Notes under the pieces: model-generated
The model's input: only the letters and a program-made list of their open reading frames with translations
Told to the model about the DNA's origin: nothing
Databases searched by the model: none
Source of the DNA: Acridotheres tristis
Lineage: Eukaryota > Chordata > Aves > Passeriformes > Sturnidae
Length of the DNA: 64,000 bases
Direction: 5' to 3'
Assembly: GCA_037013685.1 (NCBI GenBank)
Contig: CM072919.1
Span: forward strand, 50,922,616 to 50,986,615
Part shown: positions 10,995 to 23,015 of the stretch, one piece after another
How positions within the stretch are numbered: position 1 is the stretch's first letter
How the letters are laid out: each line of letters opens with the position of its first letter
Position numbers and translations under genes: made by a program

Positions 10995-13900
10995 CAAATC
11001 AGAGATGATAAATTCAAGGTGTTACAGTTTTTGTTTCTGCTGCTGCATTGGATAGATTCAATGATAATAGAAGCTCATTTCTGTATTTTCACTTTCACCT
11101 TACTTTTACTTTAAATGAGAAGGAACTATTTTGAAGTCATCTGTCATCTGGGACAGCTATCTTAGGGGGCATAGGAATTGACAAATGAAGTGGCACGGCT
11201 ATAGTGTTGGAAAATGTGCAGTGGGATGTCTCTCATTTCTAGAGAAACGGGAGGAAGGACTGTACATATTCTGGATATTAGCTGCACAGCAGGAGAAATC
11301 TTCTGTGTTCCAGCTGGAACTGTATAAACGATGTACACCACTGTTGATCTGAAAATGTTTGCTGTGCAGTCACATTGATTAATGCCAGGTGGCTGTTAGT
11401 AAGACAGACTTTTGAAAGTGGAATGAAGAGAAATAAGGGAACTAAGAAAATACCTGTTCGTGAGCTTAATACACTGGAAGGACATTTATCTCAATCATAT
11501 ATTGCCTGATAAGACTTTTGAAGAGCCAAAGGAGTATCATTCCCCAAAACTTCTAAACTTTCAGTGGTCATGCTATGTGTAGCACCGTGTGACCAGAGCT
11601 AGCATGTTCATTACAGTCCTATTTTTATTAAGTCTGTTTTTGAAGAGGATCACTGTAGTTCCTGCTGAGAAAATGCTACTTTACAGTTCATGTTGTAAAG
11701 CCTCTCCTGGGTAGCTGTGCAGGGAGGATTAAGAAATGAAACACAGCTGCTTGAAAATCACACAATAGGATTTTGTGAAGTAGTGAAACAAAAGGAGAGG
11801 TAGCTAATACAACTTTAGCTTAAAAAACGCTTACAGGCAGTTACAGAATGGCATGCAGATTTCTTGGAATGGCTTATGAAATAGTACAGAATTAGAAATA
11901 TTTATCTGTAATGTTATAAACTCTTTTGAAATATTTTCTTTGGATATGCAAATATTATTTTTGGCAAATAAATATCAACCTTCCATGCAGTGCAGTTTTA
12001 AATACTTAATAACTTATTGATATTTTTAAAGATGAGGCGATGACATTTAACTAGTAGCCAGAAAAGGATACAAAAGAATAAAATACATGTCTCCTAGCTG
12101 AGTTCAAAGGTACTGTATGTTTAAGATCTGTTAATGGCAAGCATGCACATGGTAGTGGTTTAGAAAGTACTGCACCTTAAAAATTTTGTAACAATCAATA
12201 AACATACAAGAGTCTATCACTGTAAATACATGATGCAGGGTATTGAGTTCAACTTTTAGGTATATGCACTTGAGTGTGCTGATTTAACAGGTATCTATTG
12301 TTGACTTTTGTGTAGTTCATCAAAAAACTATGTTATAGTAATTTAATATATATGAAAATGATTCAATGACTGCTGTAAGTATTTTAGGAAGTTTCTGGCA
12401 AGTGCCTCACTTATCTTTTATGGTTAATACTTTTTTTAATATTTTCACTCATGTTTCTATATGCGAAATGTATTAAATATATATTTTTTCAATCAGGGAA
12501 TCTTCTGGTTACTTTTTCTTCCTTAGTTTGAATTTTACAAATCTTCCCTTCTCTTGCACGCCATTATGTTATAAATAACCTACCACAGTCATGAATTTGA
12601 AGCTACACATTAGATAACTTCTTGCAACAGGAAGAGCTGTTGCTTTAGAAAAATAATAAAGCAGCAGTCCCATATTTCTGAATTATCATTGTAAATTTCT
12701 GTCATCAAAACTTTCAGAGATAAGTTACTTTGGAAAATCAGGAGCAGTCTGATGAAGATCTTTAAAGATGATGTAAGAAGGTATCCATGGATATCAGATT
12801 TTTTTGAGAAATCTGTCCTTTTCCCTACATTTTTTTACTGGTGAAATTTAATTCAGCCCTTTGTCGTCCTACATATTCTTTTAAGATGATTGATTGTTCA
12901 GTTGTATTTTTGAGATCAGCATACATGGAGAAAGTGTTCCTGCTGCCCGTTACCACCTATCATGTCTTTGCAAAGGTTTATTTTGCTTACTTCCAGCTCT
13001 CAGTGAATTTCACATGTCACTGACTTTCATCCAGCGAAATTTCTGTTTTACCTAAAATGCTGTACAGTTATCCAGTTCTGTTTCACATACTTGTGCATAG
13101 GATTAATTTTATTTTATGAAATACTGACAGTAGTAGAAAATCATTTATACCATACCTTATTACAGCAATATGGTGTTCCTAAGAGACAAACATTGTCTTC
13201 AAATCAGTAATATAGCTAGACTATATTGTATCTGTACTTACTACATATACTTATATCCATGAAAGAAAACAAGCTTACAGATGATAGTTCATAAAAAGAT
13301 GTCTCATATGAGAAACTGAAATAATGCTGGACAAAGAGCAGCTCAGTTTAGCTTGAAAGAATTCTTCATTGACAGTTTTGGCTAAGAATGTACACCTGTT
13401 AAATACTTTCAGACAACAGCTAAGTGACTAATTTTAGCATGACCCCCATTTAGGTATTCCCATTCTGCTATCTAATGACTGCATTTAGAATTATAGGCAT
13501 TTTTCATAGCCACAGTGAGTATATGCTAGCTGCTTGTAAAATGCAAATTAAGCCATGTAGAGCAGATAAATTTTAAAACACATTTGTTTTATACTTTTTT
13601 CCCCACTGATACCTATGATGATTCAATTCTTTTTTACAGATGGTCATCCTTGCATCATCAGAAATCTGTCAGAAGCGAATGATAGTAAGAACAATGGAAA
13701 AAGAAATAGTAGGGGGAGGAGTAATATTTCTCCTACCAGCAGAACCAGTATTAGGTGATGCAAGATCAGAACTAAAACATTAAATACCCTAACATAAGAG
13801 CCATGACTGCTCTTTACAATAAGGAACCATTTTGATCTGGTTCTTTAAAGACCCAGATAGAAGCAGCATATGGATGTGATATCAAAAATTATGTTTACAA

Positions 13901-15609
13901 GAAATGGTGGGGCATTACTATGCATAAAACTGTTAGCTGTTCTGAACAAGGAAAGTGGGGTGAGAGGGAATGGTCTATTTCTGTGTTATAATTTTGATAT
14001 ATTGTAGTGCTATGTGTCTATTTTTTATACCTATAAAATTTAATTTCTTCTATTTTCTGCCTGGATGTAATATAATTTAAATAAAACTGTCATTCAGGTT
14101 TGCATTCTGGTTCTTTTTATCTACTTAGAAAATGGTTGGCCATTTGTCTTTTTAAATTAGTTAAAAGAAGAAGTGCAAAATATTTTTGCATACACCAAGA
14201 ATTCTTGGAATACAGTCACTTTTCCTGGCTTTAGTCGTTATGCATGGATTAAAGGCCTTTGGCCTTGTATAGTGTACTCTGGCAATCAAAATTTTGATTT
14301 GTACAGTACAATTTGTGCAATGCAAAAAAAAAAAAAAACTAAAAAACTGTATCAGTATCAGGTGTTGAGATTGTGCAGGTTTTCATTGCTCAATGGCCTA
14401 AACATGCTGTCTCAAGTGAAGCCAATGGAATAATGAAATCCAATGCAGTTAATCAAACACCATGTTTCCTGTCATTTGTATAATCTGTGGCCTCAGTTTT
14501 GAATGCATTTTATGTATCTGTGTGTCCACTCACTTAACAGACTCTTGTGATATTAATTAGCAATTTAATTGTTAAAGTTGCACAACACAAAAGCAAAACA
14601 GACAAAAGAATTCTAGGAATTTTTTTCATGTCATTATTTCATATTGATTTTAAAAAGTAATGTATTCTAGGGATTTTATTTTTAAGGAGATGATATGGTG
14701 ATTAGTTCCTCAAGTGCTGACAGTGTCGTTGTATCTGTAAGGAACCCAGTGGTTTTAGTCGCTTGGTAGTTTCAATTTAATTGTTATCACAGCAAATCTT
14801 CATATGAGATGTCTAGTATAAGAAAACTAAGGCAATTACTAGAAAAAGGCATATATTAATATAGCAGGCTTGTCTTCATTTTTCCATGCTAGCCATATCT
14901 GTGAACATTTGTGTCTTATCAAGTGTACCATTAGGGTGACAGAAATGTTTCCTGAAATATAGGATGTGTTTGACACTAGTGTACTGAGCTGACAGTAAAA
15001 TTAAACACATTTTAATATAATAAGTGCTAATCTTCAAATACAGAAAATGCCCAGTAAGAAGGCTTTTACACATATATCTGTAAAAGTAATTTAAAAATTA
15101 AAGAAAGCTTCTGTAATACTTCAGCTTGCTTAGCCTGGTAATAGGTCATAAAATGGTATCTATTACTATAATTTCCAACTTTTCAAGGATTTGACATAGG
15201 AAGCAAAAACTAAAATGAAGAACACATACTAAAGTATTCAAAATATTTTTGGCAAACATACAGACATGAAAAGGAAGACGAAATTCAAAAGACCTTGACA
15301 AAACATAAATATTCTATTTATTAGGACTAGAAATGGAACAGTTCTGAAGCAGTGACTTTCAGTTGATTCCACAAAGGAAAGGAGGCTTTGTTGCATTAGT
15401 GTGGCAGGAGGTTGAAAGAACTGTGATTTAAGTATCTCTTTTGGGAGGGAGAAACTTATGAATTCTCTGAGGCTTAGACAGGATATAAAATCCTGGTATA
15501 ATATATATAACTTCATGTATTTTCAGTACTTGCTTTAAACTGATGTAAAGTGCTACACCTGGTTTACTACTGATCTGTTTAACTTCATAGCAAGATGCAG
15601 TAAATAGCA

Positions 15610-15650
15610 ACTTGCTACTAGTTCAGTAGCAAGTGAAATGTCTTCACTTA
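15610..15650. repeat. Two adjacent short inverted repeats
   Basis: ACTTGCTACT and AGTAGCAAGT (10-bp perfect stem, loop AGTTC) at 15610-15634, directly followed and overlapped by AAGTGAA and TTCACTT (7-bp stem, loop ATGTC) at 15631-15649. Could fold as two stacked hairpins. No function is implied. Confidence 0.6.
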
Positions 15651-16084
15651 AATAAAACATGCAAAATTATGTCTTATGTACATAGTGATTTAAACTATTC
15701 TATTAAAATGATTAAGTGTTAGAAAGAATCTACTGTGAGGTAAGATGTTGGATAGTAATAGCAGTGTTTAGCATTTTTGTGTATATTGAATGCATCTTGT
15801 GACCTACAATGACAGTGCATGCTTAATATGATGACAGCAAAACAGAATAATGAGGTAATTCTTCAAGTAGAAACACTTCAATAAACTCTTCAGTCAAATA
15901 CAGTCAAAAACCACTGATTAGAGCCAGGTGTTTCATTAGGGCATTCAGTGCATCTGAATCGTGGCTTGTAACACTGGTCTTTCGTAACATTTATGTATTT
16001 CAGGGTATATTAACAATGAATATGTGAACTGTTGTTATTAACGGAATTATTTTTATTATCTATACTGCATGACCTCTTTGTATC

Positions 16085-17457
16085 ATCTACCAAAGGTCTT
16101 GAGAGTCTTGAAAGATCCCTTCTGATTGGAAACTAGCCAATATTTTTCAATTTACATGAAGGGTGTGCATGAAGACCCAGGAAACTACAAATGTGTTAGT
16201 TCTAGCCTCAGTTGCTGGAGATTATATTGAGTACTTCTGGAAGGCATTCAAAGAGCAGTGCAGTCAACACTGGTTCATAAAGGTGGTTCACAAAGGCCCT
16301 GTTTACTTAATTTTATATCCATCTATGATATCCTTCAAGTAGATAAAGAGAAGGTGGTGCTTGGGGCTTTTCTGGATTTTCATAAGGCTGTCCCTCACAG
16401 CATCCTTTTGGAAAAAGTTATCCAGTTGTGGGATGTGAGGGTTCACAATGCTGTGGATGAAGAACTGGCTGAATGTCAGAGTGAAAAGATTGTGATAAGT
16501 GGGGCTGTGTCTGGCTGGCAACCACTTACCTGGGGTGTTCCTCATGGTTCTGTTTTAGGGTCAGTCCTGTTCAAAATGTTTATTCATTATCTGCATATAG
16601 GAGAATGCACCATTTTGTATCAACAAGTTTGCTGTTGATACAAAACTGGGAGGTGCTGTTGATCTTGCAGCATGACCTTGCAGACTTTTCTAGATAGACT
16701 AAAACACTAGGCAAAGATAAATGAGACAAAAGTTAAGTTCAAATTCCAAGTTCTTCACTTAGAGCACAAGATCACATTGGGGGAGGAGTGACTGAATAGC
16801 AGCTTCTCAGAAAGGCATCTGGGGCTGTTGGTTAATGTTAAGCTCAGTGTTGAGTCAACCCTGCCAGCCAGCCCTGCATCCTGGGGTACATCAGACACAG
16901 CCAGTCCCAGGGGGTGATTGTCCCACTGTATGCAGCTTGAGTGCTGCCTCACCCTGAGTGCTGGGTGCCGTGCTGCGCCCCACAAGTTATAAAAGATAAA
17001 TAGATTTATAAAAGATGTCCTGCTTGAATGCCTTCAGAGCAGGACAACAAAGCTGGGGAAAGGACTTGAAGCCATGTCCTCTGAGGAGCAGCTGAGGACT
17101 TTGGGCTGCCATAGTTCAAAGAAAAGGGGGCTAAGACCTTACTGCTCTCTGCAGCTTCGCAAAGTGAGGAAGCAAGAGGAGATGCTTGTGCATCTCTAAT
17201 ATCTAGTGATAAGATGCATGGGAATGGTTCTAAGTGTGGCATCAAGGGAGATGCAGGCTGAACCTGAGCCTCAGAAAGTATTTATTTAACAAGACAGTGT
17301 AACAGGCTTCCTAGAGAGGTGCCCAAAGCGTGTCAGGGTTTATGAAGCATTTGGATAATGCTGTTAATACTTGCTTTAGCTTTGGTCAGCCCTGAAGTGG
17401 TTCGACAGTTGGATCGTTGGAGATCACTTCCAAATGAAGTATTCTATTCTATTCTCT
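16085..17457 (+). mobile_element. CR1 LINE with decayed reverse transcriptase, 3' half
   Basis: Reads as CR1 ORF2 from the start of the RT domain to the 3' end: DWKLAN-like words near 16119, LDFHKAVPHSILLEKV (16366-16413) and GVPHGSVLGSVLF (16534-16572). The catalytic FADD box is at 16628-16639, but the first Asp codon is GTT, so it reads FAVD, and it lies out of frame with the preceding blocks. An open frame of 126 codons survives at 16258-16638. The 3' section carries the usual non-coding words and ends near TGGATCGTTGGAGATCACTTCC, about 17400-17430, followed by a decayed TATTC-rich tail. Confidence 0.9.
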
Positions 17458-18981
17458 ATTATAATATTTCCATATTATATATAATGCCAAATTATAATAA
17501 ATATTCTTGTTTGATATTAATTAGAACAAAGAGCATTTAAAGAAGAATACCGAAAATTTTAGCTTCACAAATTCCTTGGTTTTCAATCAGCACAATTTCT
17601 TCCTCTGAACATAAAATCATCTTGTTCTTTCCATGCTCATTTATATTCCCAGCCTTTCAAAGAAAATTGTTTTGGAACATTATAGCCATATTTTTGTAGT
17701 CTGTTTAACTTGACTAAGTACTGTTCTTCATTACAGTGAATATTCTTGTAAAGAAATACATTTTTTATGATTATTGCTATGAATGGCAGTTAAAAAGTAC
17801 ATTTTTTAAAATAACTTGAAATTCAATTTGCCTAGCTTAGTACCAAGCTCAAAAGTTCACCTTAGCTCCCATATATTCCATTGTTTCACCTGTTGCACTG
17901 TCATGTTTTCACTAGGCCTGTAATTTATTTTCATAAAATATATTGTCTTAAATGGCATTATCAGCCTAGCTGCTAAGATAAACAAATCTGTATAGACAAC
18001 CTCTGTCGTAATGTTCACACAGAGATTTATCTGGTTTTTGGCTGTATAGATAAGGAAGTATGCTATCTGGGAAACCCTTTTCATTATACCTGCAGCAAAA
18101 TGACTCAAAGAAAGCAAATTGAGAGAATGAAAAGTGGCCAGGTTTTTTTTGTTGTTTGTTTTTTTGGGGTTTTTTTTTTTGGTTTGTTTTTTTTTTTTCT
18201 GCAATAAAACTACTTGGAATTTGATTTATGGCAAGGAGATGAAGCCAAGTGCAGAAAAGACATTAATAAGTCCAAAAGCAATCATTTTTTGTTGTGCTGT
18301 GTTACTTACAGCCGACGACAGAGGTTTGAATTGAGAATATGTTCAAGTCAATGAAAAAAAGATCCTCTTTGCTGGACTTCAGATCAGTCAAAACTTGAGT
18401 TTGGTCATTAGTTGTAAAATGTCAAAGCCACAGAATGCAAGCAGAAAAACTCTAATTTAATTAACATTTTTCAAACTTGGAAACCTAAATTTAATCTTAC
18501 TGGTAGTTCTTGTCATGGTACTGAGTGCTTCTTGTTTCTGAGAATACTTACATACACCAAAAAACTATTTGTCGGGATGTGTTTTGCTTAAGTCCTGAAA
18601 CAGAAGGGTGAAGGGACAGTGACATTTGTTGTTTAATGAGTTGTCTAAACTTAAATGACTCTGTAAGCAGGTATTCTTATATATGGCCTCATTTTCACAT
18701 CAATGTACTATTCTGAAAGTACCATTTGGTTCCAGCAAGATCCTCCAGGATCTTTAAAGTTCCAAAATCTGAATGGTTTTGGCACTAATATTGGCTGATA
18801 ATTCATGAGGTGATTTTAAAAAATAGGGTAATTTTTAAAGTAAATGATATGTAAATTTGAAACTGCTCCCCTTATGAAAAGGTAAGGAGCTATGCATGTG
18901 ATATGTATTGCAGTTTCTTTCTTATGAGTGAGTCAAATAAACAAGGTGATATTTCAGGTATTTATCATGAGTGTCATTTAT
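17458..18981. other. Intronic stretch without gene
   Basis: AT-rich. The only notable item is a T/G-rich low-complexity run at 18143-18199. Nothing else is recognised. Confidence 0.6.
18143..18199. repeat. T-rich low-complexity run
   Basis: Long T runs broken by GG or G (for example TTTTTGGGGTTTT and GGTTTG). The frames 17857-18204 (-) and 18134-18334 (+) owe their Lys/Phe-rich ends to it. Confidence 0.85.
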
Positions 18982-19812
18982 TCATAGAATCAGAGAATAT
19001 GCTGAGTTGAAAGGAACCCATCAGGGTCACGGAGTCCAACTTTGGCCCTGCACAGGACAGCCCCGGGAGTCACACTATGTGCCTGAGAGCACTTTTTGAG
19101 CTCTGTCAGGCTTGGTGCTACAACCACTGCCCTGAGGACCTGTTCCAGTGCCCAACCACCCTCTCCTTGAAAATTCCTGATATCCAGCCTAAACTTCCTT
19201 TGACACAGCTCCAGGCCATTCCCTCTGGTCCTGGTCACCAGAAAGAAGAGATCAGTGCCTGCCCCTCTTCCTCCCCTCATGAGTAAGTTGCAGGCTGCAA
19301 TGAGATCTCAGCCACCCTTATAATGCTTCCTCTCCAGACCCTTTACCATCCTTTTGATCCTCCTTTAGACTCTCTAATAGCTTTCAGTTTTTTTTATATT
19401 ATGTTGCCCAGACCAGCCCCCAGCACTGGAGGTGAGGCTGCCCCAGCTCAGAGCACAGCAGGACAATCCCCTCCCTTGCCTGGCTGTGATGCTGTGCCTG
19501 ATGCCCCCCAGGACAGGGTTGGCCCTCCTGGCTCCAGGGCACTGCTTGCTCAGGTTCCACTTTCTGTTGACTGGGATATCCAGCTCCTTTTCCACAGTGC
19601 TGCTCTCATTCCTCAGTCTGTCTGTACATCCAGGGTTGTCCCATCTCAGATGCAGAATCTGTAACTTTCCCTTTTTCAACTTCATATGGTCGGTGATTGC
19701 TCATCTCTCTCATTCATAGAAATCTTTCTGCAGGGCCTCTCTGCCCTCAAGGGAGTCGACAGCTGCTCTCAGTTTAGTGGTGTTGGCAAACTTAGTATTC
19801 CTTCCAGTCCTG

Positions 19813-19816
19813 CATC
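19813..19816. repeat. Target-site duplication, left copy (CATC)
   Basis: CATC directly before the LTR start (TGATGCC). The matching copy is at 20305-20308. Removing the LTR and one CATC joins the CR1 sequence without a gap. Confidence 0.8.
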
Positions 19817-20304
19817 TGATGCCATTTTGGTTTTTAAACTTCTTTGCTTTTATATGTTCTCTGTATTCTTTACACATATTTGTAGCTTTGTAACTTCTTA
19901 TTATAGCCTAACTTCAACATTTTCCTAGGCAGAAAGACAGAATGTTCCAAAGCCCCTATCGTATCTTGGTTCTCCCTAGAAACTAAGGCTAAAAAACAGC
20001 TCTTCAGCCACAGTTTCATCAAGAAGGTTCAGTCCTGTCTGAGGGGGAAGAATGTAAAAAGGGCTTGGACTGGGTGAGAGTTGCATCACCACTTCTGCTC
20101 CTAATTGGTGCTTTTTTTGTCGAGTAAGCTGATTTACTAAACTTACAGAACTGTATGGACCCCTGTGGGAAGTGGGCTTTTGTGGACATTTTTCCATAAA
20201 TGCCTCTGGAGGCCTTCAATAAAGATCCACTTATATATTATAATTCCTATACTAATATTATCTCAAAAGTGTGGTTTTCCATTTCTAGGTTGAAAAAGGC
20301 ATCA
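19817..20304 (+). mobile_element. Solo LTR of an endogenous retrovirus nested in a CR1
   Basis: A 488-bp insertion whose ends are perfect 7-bp inverted repeats, TGATGCC and GGCATCA, of the usual TG...CA form. It is flanked by the 4-bp duplication CATC. AATAAA at 20218-20223 lies 81 bp from the 3' end, which gives the plus orientation. There is no coding sequence, so it is what remains after recombination between two LTRs. A 4-bp duplication is typical of gamma/epsilon-type (ERV1) elements. The class is inferred from that alone. It must be younger than the CR1 around it. Confidence 0.82.
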
Positions 20305-20308
20305 CATC
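20305..20308. repeat. Target-site duplication, right copy (CATC)
   Basis: Second CATC, directly after GGCATCA, followed by CAAGTCATTTATG, which continues the interrupted CR1. Confidence 0.8.
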
Positions 20309-21133
20309 CAAGTCATTTATGAAAATGTTGAAGAACTGGGCCAAGGATGGAGCCCTGTGGAACCCCACTAATGACAGGTCCCCAGTCTGATCTCACCCCA
20401 TTCACTGTAACCCCTTGTGCCTGACCCATGAGCCACTTGCTCATCCCTCACATGATGTGTGTATCCAGCTGTGGGCTGGACATTTTGTCCAGAGGGATCC
20501 TGTGAGAGACAGCATCAAAAACTTCACTGAAGTTTAAAAAGTTTGCATCAACTGGTTTCCTAGATGAACTAGGTATGCTATCCTGTCAGAATTGACAAGC
20601 AGGATTTCCCCTCATGAAGCCATGCTGGCTGTGACTGATGACTTTGTTGTCCTCCAGGTGTTTTTCAATACCTCCTAGAATAATCTTCTCCATGCTTTAA
20701 CTGAAGTGAGATTGACAGGTCCATGGTTTCTTTGTGTGTTAAGGCATCCCTCCATTGAAAATCAAGACAATATTCCCCAGTTTCCAGTCAACTGGGACCT
20801 CTCCAGAATCCCAAGACTACTCAAAAAGCATTGAGAGAGGCTTTGTGATGACATCAGCTAACTCTGACTCTTGGAATAATCCCATCAGGCCCCATAGATT
20901 TATAGGGATCCAGCTCAAGCAGCAGATCCTACACAAGTTCAGGGTCAACTGAGATTTTATCTTTCTTGGGATCACGGTCTTCCAGTTTAGGAAATGTTAA
21001 AGATGAAGGCAAAGAATGCATTAAACTCCTTGGACTTACCCGTGTCTGTGTTTGTGAGGTGACCACCCTCATCCTGTAATGGGCCAATGTTACTCCTATG
21101 CTATTTTTGTCATTAACATGTTTGGAAAAAAAC

Positions 21134-21154
21134 TTTTTTTTTTTTTTTTTTTTT
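21134..21154. repeat. Poly-T run (21 T)
   Basis: Uninterrupted T run inside the minus-strand CR1. On the minus strand it becomes the poly-Lys part of the 20929-21354 frame. Confidence 0.95.
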
Positions 21155-22529
21155 AAATTGCTCCCACTATTTTGTTCAGTTTCAACTCCAGCGGAGCTTC
21201 GGTTGTACAATTTTTTTTTCCCTACAGCAATCTGCATTCTTCCTATGTCACCTGATCTTCCTTCCACTGGGCATACACCTTCCTTTTTCTCTTTATTTCC
21301 AAAAGATCCATGTTCAGCCAAGCTGGCCTTCTGCCTCACCTGCTTGGCTTCCATTATTTGGGAATTGCTTATTTCTTTGCCCTTAGGTGGTGATGGTTAA
21401 AAAGGGACCAACACTGACAGACCCCAGAACATGCATAAGGGTTTTTCCCAGGTGACTTTACTCACTAATTGCCTGAGCATCTTGAAGTCTGCACTTCTCA
21501 TGTGCGGGGTTGAGGTTTTGCTGGCACTTTTTCTCCTGTAAACAGAGATTTTAAACTTTATCGCTTTGTGGTCACTGTTGACAAGCAGCAGATCATGGGA
21601 GGCATCTTTCTGAGCCTTCTCCCTTAAGACTTGTTCCATAAAGTTGTCATACAGGTTGAGGAATCTTCTGGCCCAGGTTGTGCCAGCTCTGTGATGGTCC
21701 CATTTGATTCCTGGCAAGTGGAAGTCCCCCACAATGACAAGGGCAGTTGACCTGGAAATATCCCTTAGTTCATCAAAGAAGTGATTCATTTGCATCATCA
21801 TCCTGCCTAGGAGGGCTGTAGTACACTCCTAAGATGACATCTGAATTAATCTTTTGCAGCTTGATGCAGAGGCTCTCAATTGAGCCATTGCTGACTGTGA
21901 GCTCCGTACATTCCCTTCTGTGATGCACAGTGCCACCCCTCCATCTCTTCTCTGCCCATCCCTCCTGAAGAGCCTGTAACCATCCAGCGGGACGCTCCAG
22001 TCACAGCTCTCATCCCACCATGTTTCGCTTACACCAGTGGTGTCAAATCTCTGGGGCTGGGTCTGGCTCATCTTGTTTGTTCCTCATGCTGCATGCATGA
22101 GTGTAGAAGCATCTACATGTTAGCATGGTAGCTAACACCTACTGAAGCTGCTGCAAGGATGCCATTAGTGCTTGTTCCCTTAAGTTTTGTCACACCATTC
22201 CATTGTTCATCACTAGCAGGGCTGATTTGGTCTCTTATCAAGTTGATCTAAACCTCTATCAACAAAGTGTGCTAGCTTCTCTCTAGTGTAGTTCTAGTGT
22301 GCTTGATCTCTTTTTCCCTTCTGAGAAGGATGCATCCCACCTGGTGTCAGTAGACCAGGTGTTAAATGGATCATCTCTTAGTCAAAAATCCCAAAAATAC
22401 CCCAAAATTTTTCTGATTACACAAGCCTCAGCACTGACCTGTTGGATCGGCCTATTTCTGTCAATATTATTCCTTGTTAAGAGAAGGATCAAGGAACTCA
22501 CTAGCTGTGTTTCTGATTCTTCAATCATC

Positions 22530-23015
22530 CAAAAAGCTAGACAGATGGGCAGAGGAAATGGCATGAAGTTCAGCAAGACCAAGTGCTGACACTTGGCCAC
22601 AACAACCACCGGCAGCATTACAGACTTGGGGCAGAGTGACTGAAGAGCTGCCCGGGCAGAAAAGGACCTGGGGGAACAGGAGGCTCAGGGGGGACCTTAT
22701 CAGTCCCTACAACTCCCTTGAAGGAGTGTGCAGCCAGCTGAGGGTTGGCCTCTTCTCTGGGGCAATCAGCAACAGGACAAGAGAACAGTCTTAAGCTATG
22801 CCCAGGGCAGTTAAGGTTGGACATGGGAAAGAAATTCTTCACAGAAAGGGTGATTAGATCTCAGAATGGGCTGCCCAGGAAGGGCACTGTTTCTGGAGGA
22901 AGGACTGGATGTAGCAGTTGTTGCTGTAGTCTGGTTGACACGGTGGTCTTTGGTCATAGGTTGGGCCTGATCCAAGAGGTCTTTTCCAATCTAGTTGTTT
23001 CTGTGTTTCTGTACA
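22530..23015 (+). mobile_element. CR1 LINE 3' end, plus strand, head-to-head with the preceding CR1
   Basis: Typical CR1 3' section: AGTTCAGCAAGACCAAGTGC, a shortened middle, GTTGGACATGGGAAAGAAAT, TCTTCACAGAAAGGGTGATT, GAATGGGCTGCCCAGGAAGG and the tail TCTTTTCCAATCTAGTTGTT followed by TTCTGTGTTTCTG. Internal sequence is missing between about 22670 and 22680 compared with the usual layout. It abuts the 5' part of the minus-strand copy. Confidence 0.88.

Larger units (their letters stand above)
10053..16079. other. Intronic stretch, mostly unique AT-rich sequence
   Basis: No gene or dated transposon recognised. It contains an A/C-rich low-complexity run at about 10928-10994, poly-A at about 14323-14337, and a pair of adjacent short hairpins at 15610-15650. 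A 14-bp perfect palindrome around CAGCTG at 11307-11320 is within chance expectation. Confidence 0.6.
18982..22525 (-). mobile_element. CR1 LINE, minus strand, 3' end to endonuclease and 5' part; interrupted by a solo LTR
   Basis: On the plus strand the copy begins with the reversed 3' tail (TCATAGAATCAGAGAATATG at 18983). Reading towards higher coordinates one moves 5' in the element: tail, thumb region, RT (20310-20740), then the endonuclease in minus-strand frames 21397-21801 (VIVGDFHLPGIKWDHH, then SDHKAIKFKI) and 21829-22071 (GVSETWWDESCDW, DGYRLFRRDGQRRDGGVALC). These match the APE-type endonuclease motifs of CR1 (ETWWD, GDFN, SDH). From about 22080 to 22525 it appears to continue into CR1 5' sequence with less certainty. 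An LTR of 488 bp interrupts it at 19817-20304. A run of 21 T at 21134-21154 expands part of the EN-RT spacer. Frames are broken by stops and frameshifts. Confidence 0.88.

Noticed and set aside
11307..11320. 14-bp perfect palindrome GTTCCAGCTGGAAC
   Set aside because: Several perfect 14-bp palindromes are expected by chance in 64 kb.
20929..21354. 141-codon minus-strand frame, the longest in the window
   Set aside because: Lies inside the minus-strand CR1 (RT/EN spacer). Its lysine run is the poly-T tract. Not a host gene.
22814..22850. GGACATGGGAAAG as start of the PTPRD Ig2 exon (which has a DMG motif)
   Set aside because: It is the standard 3' section of the CR1 at 22530-23015.
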